From: Vibrio sp. STUT-A11 | GTDB taxonomy: Bacteria; Pseudomonadota; Gammaproteobacteria; Enterobacterales; Vibrionaceae | DNA length: 64,000 nt | Assembly (NCBI RefSeq): GCF_026000435.1 | Contig: NZ_AP026763.1 | Coordinates: forward strand, 2,542,001 to 2,606,000 | Direction of reading: 5' to 3' | In this document: positions 32,161 through 41,895 of the stretch, piece after piece | Layout: each line of letters starts with the position of its first letter | Position numbering within the stretch: the first letter of the stretch is position 1 | Made by a program: the position numbers and the translations under genes | Notes under the pieces: generated by a model | Told to the model about the DNA's origin: nothing | Databases searched by the model: none | What the model saw: the letters and a program-made list of their open reading frames with translations, nothing else

Positions 32161-33180
32161 ATGCGAGTATATGCTGACAAGCTGGCGGATCATTTAGCCA
32201 AGCACATCAAGCCGATTTACCTGATTTTTGGTAATGAACCCCTGTTAATTCAAGAAAGCCGTCAAGCCATCCGGAAAACCGCATTGCAACACGGTTTTGA
32301 GGAAAAGCATCGCTTTGCTGTTGATGCGAGCTTAGATTGGAACCAGGTTTATGACTGCTTTCAAGCGCTCAGCCTGTTTTCCAGCCGCCAACTCATTGAG
32401 CTCGAAATACCAGAATCTGGCGTTAATACCGCGATAAGCAAAGAACTGCAGACATTGTCAGAGATGATGCACGATGACATCATGTTGGTCATCATTGGCA
32501 GCAAGCTGACCAAAGCGCAGGAAAACAGTAAATGGTTTAAGTCACTGAGTACAAAAGGTGATTGGGTAAGTTGCCTGACACCAGACCTTCAGCGTCTGCC
32601 AATGTTCATTCAAGCACGCTGTCGCATACTTGGTTTGAAACCGGACCAGCAATCGCTGCAAATGCTCGCTCAGTGGCATGAGGGTAACTTGTTCGCACTG
32701 TCACAAAGCCTAGAAAAACTGGCTCTGCTTTATCCTGATGGCGAACTCACCATTGTGCGCTTAGAAGAAGCGTTGAGCCGCCATAACCATTTTACAACGT
32801 TCCACTGGATTGATGCCTTGCTTGCCGGAAAAGCTAACCGAGCTCAACGAATTTTACGTCAGCTAGAAGCTGAGGGCGTTGAGGCGGTGATTCTTATTCG
32901 TAGTGTGCAAAAAGAGTTCAACCAACTGCTGAGCATGCATCGTGATTTGACCAAGACGAACATCAGTCAAGTGTTTGAAAAATATCGAGTGTGGCAAAAT
33001 AAACGCCCTTTATACAACGCAGCTTTGACTCGCCTTTCAGCCAGCCGAATCCTTAGTCTTATGTCTCTTTTGGCTCAGGCAGAGATAAAAGCCAAAACCC
33101 AGTATGACGAATCTGTATGGCCAACTATTCATCAATTGAGCCTGGAAACCTGCTCTCCTGATATTAAGCTGGCAATTTAA
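32161..33180 (+). CDS. holA: DNA polymerase III subunit delta
   Basis: HolA is the clamp-opening subunit of the clamp loader. The protein has 339 residues. The N-terminal domain has the degenerate nucleotide fold (YLIFGNEPLLIQESRQAIR), and the C-terminal collar domain carries an HNHFTTFHWIDALLAG block. It starts 5 nt after lptE and ends about 90 nt before rsfS. Confidence 0.96.
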   Translation: MRVYADKLADHLAKHIKPIYLIFGNEPLLIQESRQAIRKTALQHGFEEKHRFAVDASLDWNQVYDCFQALSLFSSRQLIELEIPESGVNTAISKELQTLSEMMHDDIMLVIIGSKLTKAQENSKWFKSLSTKGDWVSCLTPDLQRLPMFIQARCRILGLKPDQQSLQMLAQWHEGNLFALSQSLEKLALLYPDGELTIVRLEEALSRHNHFTTFHWIDALLAGKANRAQRILRQLEAEGVEAVILIRSVQKEFNQLLSMHRDLTKTNISQVFEKYRVWQNKRPLYNAALTRLSASRILSLMSLLAQAEIKAKTQYDESVWPTIHQLSLETCSPDIKLAI

Positions 33181-33268
33181 AAACCAAAGCGTGATATAGT
33201 GCGCGACCCGTTTTGCCCAGATTAGCGCAAAACGATTTAGAGATAAGAGATAAACCGAGGAAAACCGA

Positions 33269-33586
33269 GTGCTTCGCGAAGAACTGAAAGACTTTTTAGC
33301 TGATAAAGCCGACGATATGAAAGCGGAAGATATCATCATCCTGAATGTGGAAGACAAATCGAGCGTGACCGATTACATGATCATCTGCACGGGTACGTCT
33401 AAACGCCACGTTTCATCCATCGCTGATCACGTAGCGTCTGAAGTAAAAAAAGCTGGCCTTGAACCTTTGGGCATGGAAGGTGAGAACGAAGGTGAATGGG
33501 TGGTTCTGGATATGGGCGATGCCATGCTGCACGTGATGCAAGAAGAACACCGCGAACTGTACCAACTAGAAAAACTCTGGGGTTAA
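33269..33586 (+). CDS. rsfS: Ribosomal silencing factor RsfS
   Basis: RsfS binds uL14 and blocks 30S-50S joining during starvation. The protein has 105 residues, with the DUF143 core EDIIILNVEDKSSVTDYMII and the C-terminal GEWVVLDMGDAMLHVM. The start is a GTG at 33269 preceded by CCGAGG. rlmH starts 4 nt after its stop. Confidence 0.96.
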   Translation: MLREELKDFLADKADDMKAEDIIILNVEDKSSVTDYMIICTGTSKRHVSSIADHVASEVKKAGLEPLGMEGENEGEWVVLDMGDAMLHVMQEEHRELYQLEKLWG

Positions 33587-33590
33587 TCTT

Positions 33591-34061
33591 TTGAAAATTC
33601 AACTCATTGCTGTTGGTACCAAAATGCCAAAGTGGGTCGAGGAAGGCTTTCAAGAGTATCGCCGTCGTTTCCCGCACGATATGCCACTTGAATTGGTGGA
33701 GATCCCTGCAGGAAAACGCGGCAAGAACGCCGACATAGCGCGCATTCTGCAAAAAGAAGGCGAAGCGATGCTGGCTGCTGTACCAAAAGGGAGCCGAATC
33801 GTCACTCTGGATATCCCTGGCAAAAAGTGGGACACCCCACAACTGGCTGAGCAACTAGAAGCCTGGAAACTCGATGGGCGTGACGTATCGATCTTGATCG
33901 GTGGCCCGGAAGGTTTGGCACCAGCATGCAAAGCAGCCGCAGACCAAAGCTGGTCATTATCAGCCTTAACGTTACCTCACCCTCTGGTACGTATTGTCAT
34001 GGCTGAAAGCTTATACCGAGCGTGGAGCATTACTGCTAACCACCCTTATCATCGCGAATAA
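33591..34061 (+). CDS. rlmH: 23S rRNA (pseudouridine1915-N3)-methyltransferase
   Basis: RlmH methylates m3-psi1915 in helix 69 of 23S rRNA, on assembled 70S ribosomes. The protein has 156 residues and is a SPOUT enzyme with the AdoMet knot visible in ILIGGPEGL and the C-terminal LPHPLVRIVMAESLYRAW. The start is a TTG at 33591 (MKIQLIAVGTKMP); no nearby ATG fits. It lies between rsfS and mrdA. Confidence 0.97.
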   Translation: MKIQLIAVGTKMPKWVEEGFQEYRRRFPHDMPLELVEIPAGKRGKNADIARILQKEGEAMLAAVPKGSRIVTLDIPGKKWDTPQLAEQLEAWKLDGRDVSILIGGPEGLAPACKAAADQSWSLSALTLPHPLVRIVMAESLYRAWSITANHPYHRE

Positions 34062-34090
34062 TCGCTGTTTAACCTTAGAGCCACGCGTTA

Positions 34091-36016
34091 ATGATTCATA
34101 GACGCCGCAGTCAAATTCGAGATTATCAAGCCGAAGCGCGCCTGTTTGCCAGTCGCGCTATCGTAGCATTTATCGGTATCGTCATTTTGATGGGAACACT
34201 GGTCGCCAATATGTACAACATTCAGGTGAACCAGTTCCAGGACTACCAAACTCGCTCTAATGACAACCGTATTAAGATCGTACCCATTGCGCCCAACCGT
34301 GGGCTTATTTATGATCGAAACGGCGTGTTGCTGGCGGAAAACCGCCCTGTTTTTAACTTGGAGCTGACTCCAGAAAAAGTGAAAGACATCGATGATACTA
34401 TCAAAGCGCTGCAAACCATTCTGGAAATCACGCCAGAACAAATTGAACGCTTTCATCGCGAACGCAAGCGCACCCGTCGCTTTAAATCGGTTCCTCTTCT
34501 CACGCAGCTGGATGAAAAGCAAGTTGCTGTATTTTCAGTCAACCAATATCGCTTCCCCGGCGTAGAGATCAGTGCGACCCTAAAACGGTACTATCCATTT
34601 AGCGAAGTACTTACGCACGTAATTGGCTACGTTTCTCGCATCAATGATCGAGATATGCAGCGCCTGATTCGCGAAGAAAAAGCCTCAAACTATCAAGCGA
34701 CCCGAGACATCGGTAAGCTCGGTATTGAGAAATTCTACGAAGACCTGCTCCACGGAACGGCCGGCTATCAAGAAGTCGAAGTCAACAGTCGTGGACGCGT
34801 GATCCGCACGCTGAAATATGTGCCACCTATCGCAGGTAAAGATATTGTCTTAAATCTCGATATCAATATACAGCTGTACGTGCACCAGCTACTAGATGGT
34901 CGTCGCGGCAGTGCCGTGGTTATCGATCCAAGGGATAATGGTGTGTTAGCAATGGTCTCTAGCCCGAGCTACGATCCCAATGCCTTCGTTCATGGTATTT
35001 CTGGTAAGGCTTATCGTGCGCTACTCAACAATAAAAACCGACCACTGGTGAACCGAACGACGTTAGGGATTTATCCACCAGCATCGACCATCAAACCATT
35101 CATGGCCGTCGCAGCGTTGCAAGAAGGTGTTGTGACACCCCAAACAACCCGCAACGACCCCGGCTACTGGCGTATTCCAAACTCTAACACACGTCCATAC
35201 CGTGACTGGCTGCGTTGGGGACATGGTCGAGTGGATATCATCAAATCGATTGAAGAATCGGTGGATACCTTCTTCTACCAAGTGGCTTACGATATGGGTA
35301 TCGATCGCATTTCCAGCTGGATGATGATGTTCGGCTTTGGTGATTACACTGGAATTGATATTTACGAAGAAAGTAAAGCAAACATGCCGACCCGTGAGTG
35401 GAAAATGTCTCGCCACAGAACACCTTGGTATAAAGGCGATACGATCCCGGTAGGTATTGGGCAGGGTTACTGGACTGCAACGCCAATGCAAATAGCTAAA
35501 GCGACTTCAGTTCTGGTCAACGACGGAGCCGTTACTGCCCCACACTTGCTTAAAGCTTCCATCAACAATGGTGGCAATTTCGACGAGCAGCACTCAGAGG
35601 AATACCTGACTTATCCGCCGATTAAAGACGTACCGAAGAAGTACTGGGATATGGCGAAAGAAGGCATGCGCCGGGTAAACCATGGGGTTCGTGGCACAGC
35701 TCGTCGTTCGTTTTATGACATGAGCTACGAAACCGCCGGTAAATCCGGTACTGCTCAGGTATTCGGACTTGCTGAAGACGAAGAGTATAAGGCAGATGAA
35801 GTCGCCGAGCATTTGCGTGACCACGCCTTGTTCACTGGCTTTGCACCGTTTGATGAGCCAAAAGTGGTCGTGACCGTGGTACTTGAAAACGCGGGTGGCG
35901 GCTCAAGTAATGGCGCGCCTGTAGCAAGAAAAATCTTTGACCGTGTCGTACTCGGCCCAGAAAAAATCGAGCCTGAAGAAGATGAAAACAACGTTAAGCA
36001 AGAGGCAACGCAATAA
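34091..36016 (+). CDS. mrdA: Penicillin-binding protein 2 (elongasome transpeptidase)
   Basis: PBP2 is the class B transpeptidase that, with RodA, builds the side wall of rods. The protein has 641 residues. It has a short cytoplasmic basic N-terminus, one transmembrane helix (about 22-44), a non-penicillin-binding dimerisation domain, then the catalytic SxxK in PPASTIKPF, a SVD triad in the SxN position and KSGTAQ near residue 553. The C-terminal tail is acidic. Its stop overlaps the mrdB start by one base. Confidence 0.97.
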   Translation: MIHRRRSQIRDYQAEARLFASRAIVAFIGIVILMGTLVANMYNIQVNQFQDYQTRSNDNRIKIVPIAPNRGLIYDRNGVLLAENRPVFNLELTPEKVKDIDDTIKALQTILEITPEQIERFHRERKRTRRFKSVPLLTQLDEKQVAVFSVNQYRFPGVEISATLKRYYPFSEVLTHVIGYVSRINDRDMQRLIREEKASNYQATRDIGKLGIEKFYEDLLHGTAGYQEVEVNSRGRVIRTLKYVPPIAGKDIVLNLDINIQLYVHQLLDGRRGSAVVIDPRDNGVLAMVSSPSYDPNAFVHGISGKAYRALLNNKNRPLVNRTTLGIYPPASTIKPFMAVAALQEGVVTPQTTRNDPGYWRIPNSNTRPYRDWLRWGHGRVDIIKSIEESVDTFFYQVAYDMGIDRISSWMMMFGFGDYTGIDIYEESKANMPTREWKMSRHRTPWYKGDTIPVGIGQGYWTATPMQIAKATSVLVNDGAVTAPHLLKASINNGGNFDEQHSEEYLTYPPIKDVPKKYWDMAKEGMRRVNHGVRGTARRSFYDMSYETAGKSGTAQVFGLAEDEEYKADEVAEHLRDHALFTGFAPFDEPKVVVTVVLENAGGGSSNGAPVARKIFDRVVLGPEKIEPEEDENNVKQEATQ

Positions 36017-37137
36017 TGAAAATGGATCCCTCTACAGGTAAAAACCGGGCCCTGTTTGAACGCTTCCATATTGACTTGCCACTGCTACTCGGCATTTTAG
36101 CCTTGATGGCATTTGGCTTGGTTATCATGTACAGCGCCAGCGGCCAAAGTTTAGCTATGATGGATCGTCAGGCCATGCGGATGGCTCTCTCTCTTGTGGT
36201 GATGGTTGCACTAGCACAACTTTCACCACGTACTTATGAGAGTCTGGCCCCTTTAATGTTTGCGTCAGGAGTCATCTTGCTTTTTGGCGTGCTGTTTTTT
36301 GGTGAAGCTTCCAAAGGCGCCCAGCGCTGGCTGAACCTTGGTTTCGTCCGATTCCAGCCCTCTGAGCTACTCAAGCTGGCCGTGCCTTTGATGGTGGCAC
36401 GCTATATTGGTCGTCAGCCACTCCCACCCACCTTTAAGACCCTGCTAGTTGCTCTGGTCATGGTGTGCGTTCCTACTATACTGATTGCCAAGCAACCTGA
36501 TTTAGGGACTTCTATCCTGATCGCAGCATCCGGTATTTTTGTTATTTTCCTTGCGGGCATCAGTTGGAAAATTATTGCAGCGGCCGCGGTTGCCCTGGGT
36601 GGATTTATTCCGATTCTGTGGTTCTTCCTAATGCGAGAGTATCAAAAGACTCGTGTACGAACGTTATTTAACCCAGAGTCCGATCCCTTAGGTGCCGGCT
36701 ACCATATCATCCAGAGTAAGATTGCGATTGGATCGGGTGGTATTTCAGGTAAAGGTTGGTTGCAAGGAACACAATCCCAATTGGAATTTCTTCCAGAGCG
36801 ACACACTGACTTTATCTTTGCAGTAATTGCTGAAGAATGGGGTATGATTGGCTTTCTTTGCTTATTAGCCATCTATCTTTTCATTATTGGCCGAGGTCTT
36901 TACCTTGCCAGTCAAGCGCAGACCGCATTTGGACGAATGATGGCAGGCAGTATTGTACTTAGCTTTTTTGTGTATATTTTCGTAAATATTGGCATGGTAA
37001 GTGGCATCCTTCCCGTTGTAGGCGTACCGCTACCCCTAATCAGTTATGGTGGTACTTCAATGGTGACCTTGATGGCTGGCTTTGGTATTTTAATGTCTAT
37101 TCATACGCACCGAAAAGCATTCTCTAAGGCAACCTAG
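36016..37137 (+). CDS. mrdB: Rod-shape protein RodA, SEDS glycosyltransferase
   Basis: RodA is the SEDS-family peptidoglycan polymerase that partners PBP2. The protein has 373 residues and about ten transmembrane helices. Conserved SEDS segments include FQPSELLKLAVPL, the large extracellular loop with QSKIAIGSGGISGKGW, LPERHTDFIFAVIAEEWG and the C-terminal PLISYGGTSMV. Translation is coupled to mrdA. rlpA starts 2 nt after its stop. Confidence 0.97.
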   Translation: MKMDPSTGKNRALFERFHIDLPLLLGILALMAFGLVIMYSASGQSLAMMDRQAMRMALSLVVMVALAQLSPRTYESLAPLMFASGVILLFGVLFFGEASKGAQRWLNLGFVRFQPSELLKLAVPLMVARYIGRQPLPPTFKTLLVALVMVCVPTILIAKQPDLGTSILIAASGIFVIFLAGISWKIIAAAAVALGGFIPILWFFLMREYQKTRVRTLFNPESDPLGAGYHIIQSKIAIGSGGISGKGWLQGTQSQLEFLPERHTDFIFAVIAEEWGMIGFLCLLAIYLFIIGRGLYLASQAQTAFGRMMAGSIVLSFFVYIFVNIGMVSGILPVVGVPLPLISYGGTSMVTLMAGFGILMSIHTHRKAFSKAT

Positions 37138-37139
37138 AC

Positions 37140-37946
37140 ATGCAAAAACGCGCTTTATATTCCTTAGCTTTTTCTGCAATTATTCTGGCTGGCTGCTCAT
37201 CAACCAGCCAAAAAAGCCAGCAGGATGGTCGTTACGAACTTGAGTCTGATGTCGCACCAGACACGCCACTCTCAGTGGATCATATTGAAGACGCCTACCC
37301 TAAGTACGAACCATACAGCTTAGGCGGCAACAGAGACTACCACCTGCGCGGCAAGAACTACCAAATAGTACGTGACGCGAAAGGCTTTACGGAAAAGGGA
37401 CGCGCCTCCTGGTACGGTAAAAAGTTTCAGGGTCATTTGACGTCAAACGGTGAAATCTACGACATGTACTCAATGACAGCGGCGCACAAAACATTGCCTC
37501 TGCCTAGCTACGTTAAAGTGACCAACACCGATAACGGCAAAACAACCGTAGTACGCGTCAATGACCGGGGTCCATTCCACGATGGTCGAATTATTGATTT
37601 AAGCTATGCCGCAGCACATAAGTTAGGCGTGATTAAAACCGGCACTGCCAATGTCAAAATTGAAGTTATCAACGTTGATAAACCAACCGACAAAAAGTCT
37701 CTGGATGGTCATCCTAAATACGTTATTCAGGTCGCATCTTCAAAAAATGAAAATCGCGCCCGAACTTTAGGTTCAGAACTCGGTCAAAAGCTGGATACGG
37801 ATACTTTCCTAGAAAATGCGAAAGAATCGTATCGCTTGTTATTAGGCCCGTTTAGTGACTATTCCCTGACGCAAGCCACGTTGGATAAAGTAAAATTGCT
37901 CGGCTATCCGTCTGCATTTATTAAAAAACACAACACTGTAAAATGA
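37140..37946 (+). CDS. rlpA: Septal ring lytic transglycosylase RlpA
   Basis: The protein has 268 residues and is an outer-membrane lipoprotein (LAGC, Cys19). A double-psi beta-barrel domain follows (GRASWYGKKFQGHLTSNGE, TAAHKTLPLPSYVKVTN, NDRGPFHDGRIIDLS), then a C-terminal SPOR domain (KYVIQVASSKNENRA) that binds denuded glycans at the septum. Some RlpA proteins cleave naked glycan strands; the conserved Glu, Asp and His residues of that activity appear to be present. It is the last gene of the rsfS-rlmH-mrdA-mrdB-rlpA run. Confidence 0.93.
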   Translation: MQKRALYSLAFSAIILAGCSSTSQKSQQDGRYELESDVAPDTPLSVDHIEDAYPKYEPYSLGGNRDYHLRGKNYQIVRDAKGFTEKGRASWYGKKFQGHLTSNGEIYDMYSMTAAHKTLPLPSYVKVTNTDNGKTTVVRVNDRGPFHDGRIIDLSYAAAHKLGVIKTGTANVKIEVINVDKPTDKKSLDGHPKYVIQVASSKNENRARTLGSELGQKLDTDTFLENAKESYRLLLGPFSDYSLTQATLDKVKLLGYPSAFIKKHNTVK

Positions 37947-38039
37947 CGTAGGTTCATGGATTTCTAGTTGAATCCCCTCTGAATATCACCGGGGATTCTG
38001 ATAAGATGTCCGCAGTTAAACCCAAAAATTTGAATTACC

Positions 38040-39218
38040 ATGAATAAAAATAAGTTTGTGAAATCTATTCTCGTCTCATCCGTTGCGCTTTCAGCAACCT
38101 TCGCTCAATCTGCTTTTGCTGCACCGATCGTGGTACCAGACTCTCCTCAAATCGCAGCGAAAGGCTACGTGCTGATGGATTACCATTCAGGAAAAGTACT
38201 GGCAGAGAAAGAGATGAACACAAAATTGTCTCCTGCTAGTCTGACTAAAATGATGACCAGCTATGTTATTGGCCAAGAGCTAGCGCGTGGTAATATTTCA
38301 GAAGATGATGATGTCACCATCAGTAAAAACGCCTGGGCGAAAAACTTCCCGGATTCTTCAAAAATGTTCATTGAAGTGGGCACCACCGTAAAAGTAAAAG
38401 ACCTGAACCGTGGCATTATCATTCAGTCAGGTAACGATGCGTGTGTAGCAATGGCAGAGCACATCGCCGGTTCGGAAGATGCTTTCGTTGATCTAATGAA
38501 CGCATGGGCAAACACTCTAGGTATGAGTAACTCGCACTTTGCCAACGTGCACGGTTTAGATAACCCAGAACTTTACTCAACGCCATACGACATGGCACTG
38601 CTAGGTAAAGCGCTTATCCGTGATGTACCAAACGAGTACCGCGTTTACGCTGAGAAGAAATTCACCTACAACGGCATTACCCAATACAACCGTAACGGCT
38701 TGCTTTGGGATAAGAGCATGAACGTTGACGGTATCAAGACAGGCCACACAAGTAACGCGGGTTACAGCTTGGTAAGTTCAGCGACTGAAGGCCAAATGCG
38801 TCTGGTTGCGGTAGTGATGGGGACTAAAGATGCTAACGCTCGTAAATCAGAAAGTAAAAAACTGCTAAGTTACGGCTTCCGCTTCTTCGAAACTGTTGCT
38901 CCACATAAAGCTGGCGAAACGTTCGTAGAAGAAAAAGTATGGATGGGTAACAAAGACACGGTTGCACTGGGTCTGGATAAAGATACTTTCGTAACCCTTC
39001 CACGCGGTGAAGCAAAGAACCTAAAAGCAAGCTTTGTACTTGAAAAAGAGCTAGAAGCCCCAATTAATAAAGGTGATGTAGTTGGTAAGCTATACTATCA
39101 AATCGATGGTGAAGATATTGCCGAATACCCGCTAATGGCGCTGGAAACCGTAGAACAAGGCAGCCTGTTTAGCCGTATGTGGGATTACATCGTATTGTTA
39201 GTTAAGAGCTTCTTCTAA
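38040..39218 (+). CDS. dacA: D-alanyl-D-alanine carboxypeptidase (PBP5/6 type)
   Basis: The enzyme trims the terminal D-Ala of pentapeptide stems. The protein has 392 residues. The signal peptide ends AFA near residue 27. The catalytic SLTK is at 67-70, SGN lies near residue 131 and KTGHTS near residue 240. The PBP5 C-terminal beta domain is present, and the last 18 residues (MWDYIVLLVKSFF) form the amphipathic membrane anchor. It is separated from rlpA by about 90 bp and has its own terminator. Confidence 0.95.
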   Translation: MNKNKFVKSILVSSVALSATFAQSAFAAPIVVPDSPQIAAKGYVLMDYHSGKVLAEKEMNTKLSPASLTKMMTSYVIGQELARGNISEDDDVTISKNAWAKNFPDSSKMFIEVGTTVKVKDLNRGIIIQSGNDACVAMAEHIAGSEDAFVDLMNAWANTLGMSNSHFANVHGLDNPELYSTPYDMALLGKALIRDVPNEYRVYAEKKFTYNGITQYNRNGLLWDKSMNVDGIKTGHTSNAGYSLVSSATEGQMRLVAVVMGTKDANARKSESKKLLSYGFRFFETVAPHKAGETFVEEKVWMGNKDTVALGLDKDTFVTLPRGEAKNLKASFVLEKELEAPINKGDVVGKLYYQIDGEDIAEYPLMALETVEQGSLFSRMWDYIVLLVKSFF

Positions 39219-39248
39219 AGACAGCTAAAGATTAACAAACCGATTCAT

Positions 39249-39275
39249 TAAGCCGCCGACTATGGCGGCTTTTTA
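39249..39275 (+). terminator. Terminator of dacA
   Basis: AGCCGCC/GGCGGCT stem (39251-39257, 39264-39270), T4 tail. Confidence 0.8.
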
Positions 39276-39357
39276 AGTCAATTATCCTCACCTTGAGTTC
39301 AGCTTAATTTGACTGTACTATTTCGCACCGCAACGAATACCAACTGGAGTTACCGAT

Positions 39358-39636
39358 ATGCTAACCATCAACTCTGATGCTAAATTAAAAGACCTGCTTG
39401 AGTTCCCTTGTTCTTTTACTTACAAGGTAATGGGTCATGCAAAGCCTGAGCTTCCAGAACTTGTTCTCGAAGTCATTCAGCGCCATGCACCTGGTGACTA
39501 CAGCCCAACAGTAAAACCTAGTGCGAAGGGCAACTACCACTCGGTGTCTATCAATATCACAGCGACCTCAATCGAGCAGGTTGAAGTCCTTTATAAAGAA
39601 CTGGGCGAAATCGACATCGTTCGTATGGTTCTATAA
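39358..39636 (+). CDS. ybeD: YbeD/DUF493 family protein
   Basis: The protein has 92 residues and a ferredoxin-like, ACT-related fold. The conserved FPCSFTYKVMG and the C-terminal YKELGEIDIVRMVL match E. coli YbeD. The family lies between dacA and lipB in many gammaproteobacteria; the molecular function is not known. The ATG at 39358 follows an AACTGGAG site. It is followed by a terminator, so lipB has its own promoter here. Confidence 0.93.
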   Translation: MLTINSDAKLKDLLEFPCSFTYKVMGHAKPELPELVLEVIQRHAPGDYSPTVKPSAKGNYHSVSINITATSIEQVEVLYKELGEIDIVRMVL

Positions 39637-39654
39637 ATATTTGATAAATTAAAT

Positions 39655-39689
39655 TTTTTTTGAAAGCAGCTACGGCTGCTTTCTTTTTA
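39655..39689 (+). terminator. Terminator of ybeD
   Basis: GAAAGCAGC/GCTGCTTTC stem (39662-39670, 39675-39683) with a TACG loop, T-rich on both sides. Confidence 0.85.
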
Positions 39690-39812
39690 CATATCAATAA
39701 GATAATAAAACTTTACTCTGCTTTGAGTTAAAAAACTGTTACTCAATGGTAGAGTAGAAGGATTATCCAGTTTATAATCCAAACACTTTATATAATCGCG
39801 ACAGGAAATACC

Positions 39813-40475
39813 ATGCAACACCAACTTGTTGTAAAACGACTTGGCCGCCAGGACTATGAGCCCGTATGGAAGGCAATGCATGAGTTCACAGACCAACGTA
39901 CAGAAGAGACACCTGATGAAGTTTGGTTGGTAGAACATAACCCAGTATTTACCCAGGGTCAGGCTGGTAAAGCCGAGCACCTGATCAACACTGGCGATAT
40001 TCCTGTCGTGCAAAGTGACCGCGGCGGTCAAGTGACTTACCATGGTCCGGGCCAGTTAGTCGCTTATTTCTTGATCAACCTGCGCCGTAAAAAATTAGGC
40101 GTACGAGATCTCGTTACCAACATCGAGAACCTCGTGATCAACACGCTAAAAGCATACAATATCGACTCTGCAGCAAGACCAGACGCGCCTGGTGTCTACG
40201 TCGATAGCAAGAAAATATGCTCTCTCGGCTTACGTATTCGTAAAGGCTGTTCCTTTCATGGCCTCGCCTTAAACGTCAATATGGATTTAACACCATTCCT
40301 GCGTATTAACCCTTGCGGGTACGAAGGTATGGAAATGGTTCAGGTCAGCCAAGTGGGTGGACCGGACGATGTGGAAGCTGTAGAAAAGCAACTAATACAA
40401 GAACTCGTTACTTTGCTCGACTACGAGCAAGTGGAATTCAGCACAGAAGCACCTTCTCAAGGTAATAAAGCATGA
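39813..40475 (+). CDS. lipB: Octanoyl-ACP:protein octanoyltransferase
   Basis: LipB moves octanoate from acyl carrier protein to lipoyl domains. The protein has 220 residues. Key segments are EHNPVFTQGQAG, the active-site loop DRGGQVTYHGPGQLVAYF, the conserved Lys in DSKKICSLGLRI and the acyl-binding Cys in INPCGYEGM. The ATG at 39813 follows AGGA. It overlaps lipA by four bases (ATGA). Confidence 0.97.
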   Translation: MQHQLVVKRLGRQDYEPVWKAMHEFTDQRTEETPDEVWLVEHNPVFTQGQAGKAEHLINTGDIPVVQSDRGGQVTYHGPGQLVAYFLINLRRKKLGVRDLVTNIENLVINTLKAYNIDSAARPDAPGVYVDSKKICSLGLRIRKGCSFHGLALNVNMDLTPFLRINPCGYEGMEMVQVSQVGGPDDVEAVEKQLIQELVTLLDYEQVEFSTEAPSQGNKA

Positions 40476-41437
40476 GCAAACCAATCCAGATGGAAAAAGG
40501 CGTTAAATATCGTGACGCCGACAAAATGGCATTGATTCCAGTAAAGAACATGCCTACAGAGCAGAAACAAGTGCTGCGTAAGCCTGATTGGATGAAGATC
40601 AAGCTACCAGCCGATAGCCAGCGAATCCAAGACATCAAAGCAGCAATGCGTAAGAACAAGCTTCACTCTGTATGTGAAGAAGCATCTTGCCCTAACCTGG
40701 CTGAATGTTTTAACCACGGTACTGCGACCTTTATGATCCTGGGCGCAATCTGTACTCGTCGCTGTCCGTTCTGTGATGTTGCTCATGGCCGCCCTCTTCC
40801 TCCTGAAGCAGAAGAGCCACAAAAGCTGGCGAAAACCATCGCTGATATGAAGCTGAAGTATGTAGTAATCACTTCTGTAGACCGTGATGATCTGCGTGAC
40901 GGTGGTGCACAGCACTTCGCTGACTGTAACCGCGAGATCCGTGCATTGAACCCTAACATCAAGATTGAGACTCTGGTTCCTGACTTCCGTGGTCGTATGG
41001 ACGTAGCTCTTGATCTGATGAAAGATAACCCGCCAGATGTTTTCAACCACAACTTGGAAACTGCGCCACGTCTTTACCGTAAAGCTCGTCCGGGTGCAAA
41101 CTACAAGTGGTCTCTGCAACTATTGAAGAAATTCAAAGAACAGCACCCAGATGTACCGACTAAGTCAGGTCTGATGATGGGTCTTGGCGAGACTAAAGAA
41201 GAGATCGTCGAAGTACTGAAAGATCTGCGCGAACACGGTGTAACTATGCTGACGCTTGGTCAGTACCTGGCGCCAAGCCGTCACCACTTGCCAGTAGAAC
41301 GTTACGTTCCGCCATCAGAGTTTGATGAGCTTAAAGAGATCGCCCTAGAACTTGGTTTTACACACGCCGCGTGTGGTCCATTTGTTCGCTCTTCATACCA
41401 TGCCGATATGCAGGCTCAAGGTATCGAAATCAAGTAA
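40472..41437 (+). CDS. lipA: Lipoyl synthase
   Basis: LipA is a radical-SAM enzyme that inserts two sulfurs into protein-bound octanoate, consuming its auxiliary cluster. The protein has 321 residues. The auxiliary cluster uses Cys68, Cys73 and Cys79 (CEEASCPNLAEC), and the radical-SAM cluster uses Cys94, Cys98 and Cys101 (CTRRCPFC). The C-terminal RSSY motif (FVRSSYHAD) supplies the Ser ligand. It is co-transcribed and translationally coupled with lipB, which makes its substrate. Confidence 0.98.
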   Translation: MSKPIQMEKGVKYRDADKMALIPVKNMPTEQKQVLRKPDWMKIKLPADSQRIQDIKAAMRKNKLHSVCEEASCPNLAECFNHGTATFMILGAICTRRCPFCDVAHGRPLPPEAEEPQKLAKTIADMKLKYVVITSVDRDDLRDGGAQHFADCNREIRALNPNIKIETLVPDFRGRMDVALDLMKDNPPDVFNHNLETAPRLYRKARPGANYKWSLQLLKKFKEQHPDVPTKSGLMMGLGETKEEIVEVLKDLREHGVTMLTLGQYLAPSRHHLPVERYVPPSEFDELKEIALELGFTHAACGPFVRSSYHADMQAQGIEIK

Positions 41438-41456
41438 TCTATTGATTCTAAATCTA

Positions 41457-41486
41457 AAAAGGTTGGCGCTTCGCCAACCTTTTTTG
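41457..41486 (+). terminator. Terminator of lipBA
   Basis: GGTTGGCG/CGCCAACC stem (41461-41468, 41472-41479) with a T6 tail. Confidence 0.9.
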
Positions 41487-41520
41487 TATCTGGTAAGTGA
41501 TGCTCAAAAGCTATTCCACC

Positions 41521-41661
41521 ACCGTCATTCTGAACAGCGACGAAGGAGCGTGATTCAGAATCTGTTTTCAGAGTACAGATGACTTTGGGGAAGACTTTGA
41601 GTAAAAGAGTGTGCCGCAACAAGATTCCTGATCTCGCCTAGGCTCGTCGGAATGACGTGGT
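41521..41661. repeat. Dispersed 138-bp element, copy C
   Basis: Begins ACCGTCATTCTGAA and ends GGAATGACG. It is in the same orientation as copy B and reversed relative to A and D. It lies in the convergent gap between lipA and glyA. The rest of this 458-bp gap shows only the two terminators and an unexplained stretch at 41790-41890 with a small GTTTGC-GCGA-GCAAAT hairpin at about 41838. Confidence 0.75.
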
Positions 41662-41756
41662 TTGGATATTTTGAAGGGGACAGTGTCGGTAGCCATCCCC
41701 TAACCACACTCACCCTTCGCTATAACGAATGACAAACTCTTTCCATATGCCAGAAA

Positions 41757-41786
41757 AACAAAAAGGCCCTCAATTGAGGACCTTTC
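41757..41786 (-). terminator. Terminator of glyA
   Basis: AAAGG-CCTC paired with GAGG-CCTTT (one internal mismatch) at 41762-41785, with a poly-U tail in the leftward direction. Confidence 0.7.
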
Positions 41787-41895
41787 ATATATCAATGTTC
41801 AAAGTAGATGAGTCGAGTTCAAGGAGAACACACGGAGTTTGCGCGAGCAAATGAGTATGTTCGACACCGAAATCGGCTTACTCTATGAAGAACAA

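Noticed and set aside
33399..33854. 151-codon minus-strand frame opposite rsfS and rlmH
   Set aside because: It is antisense to two well-supported genes and has no recognisable domain.
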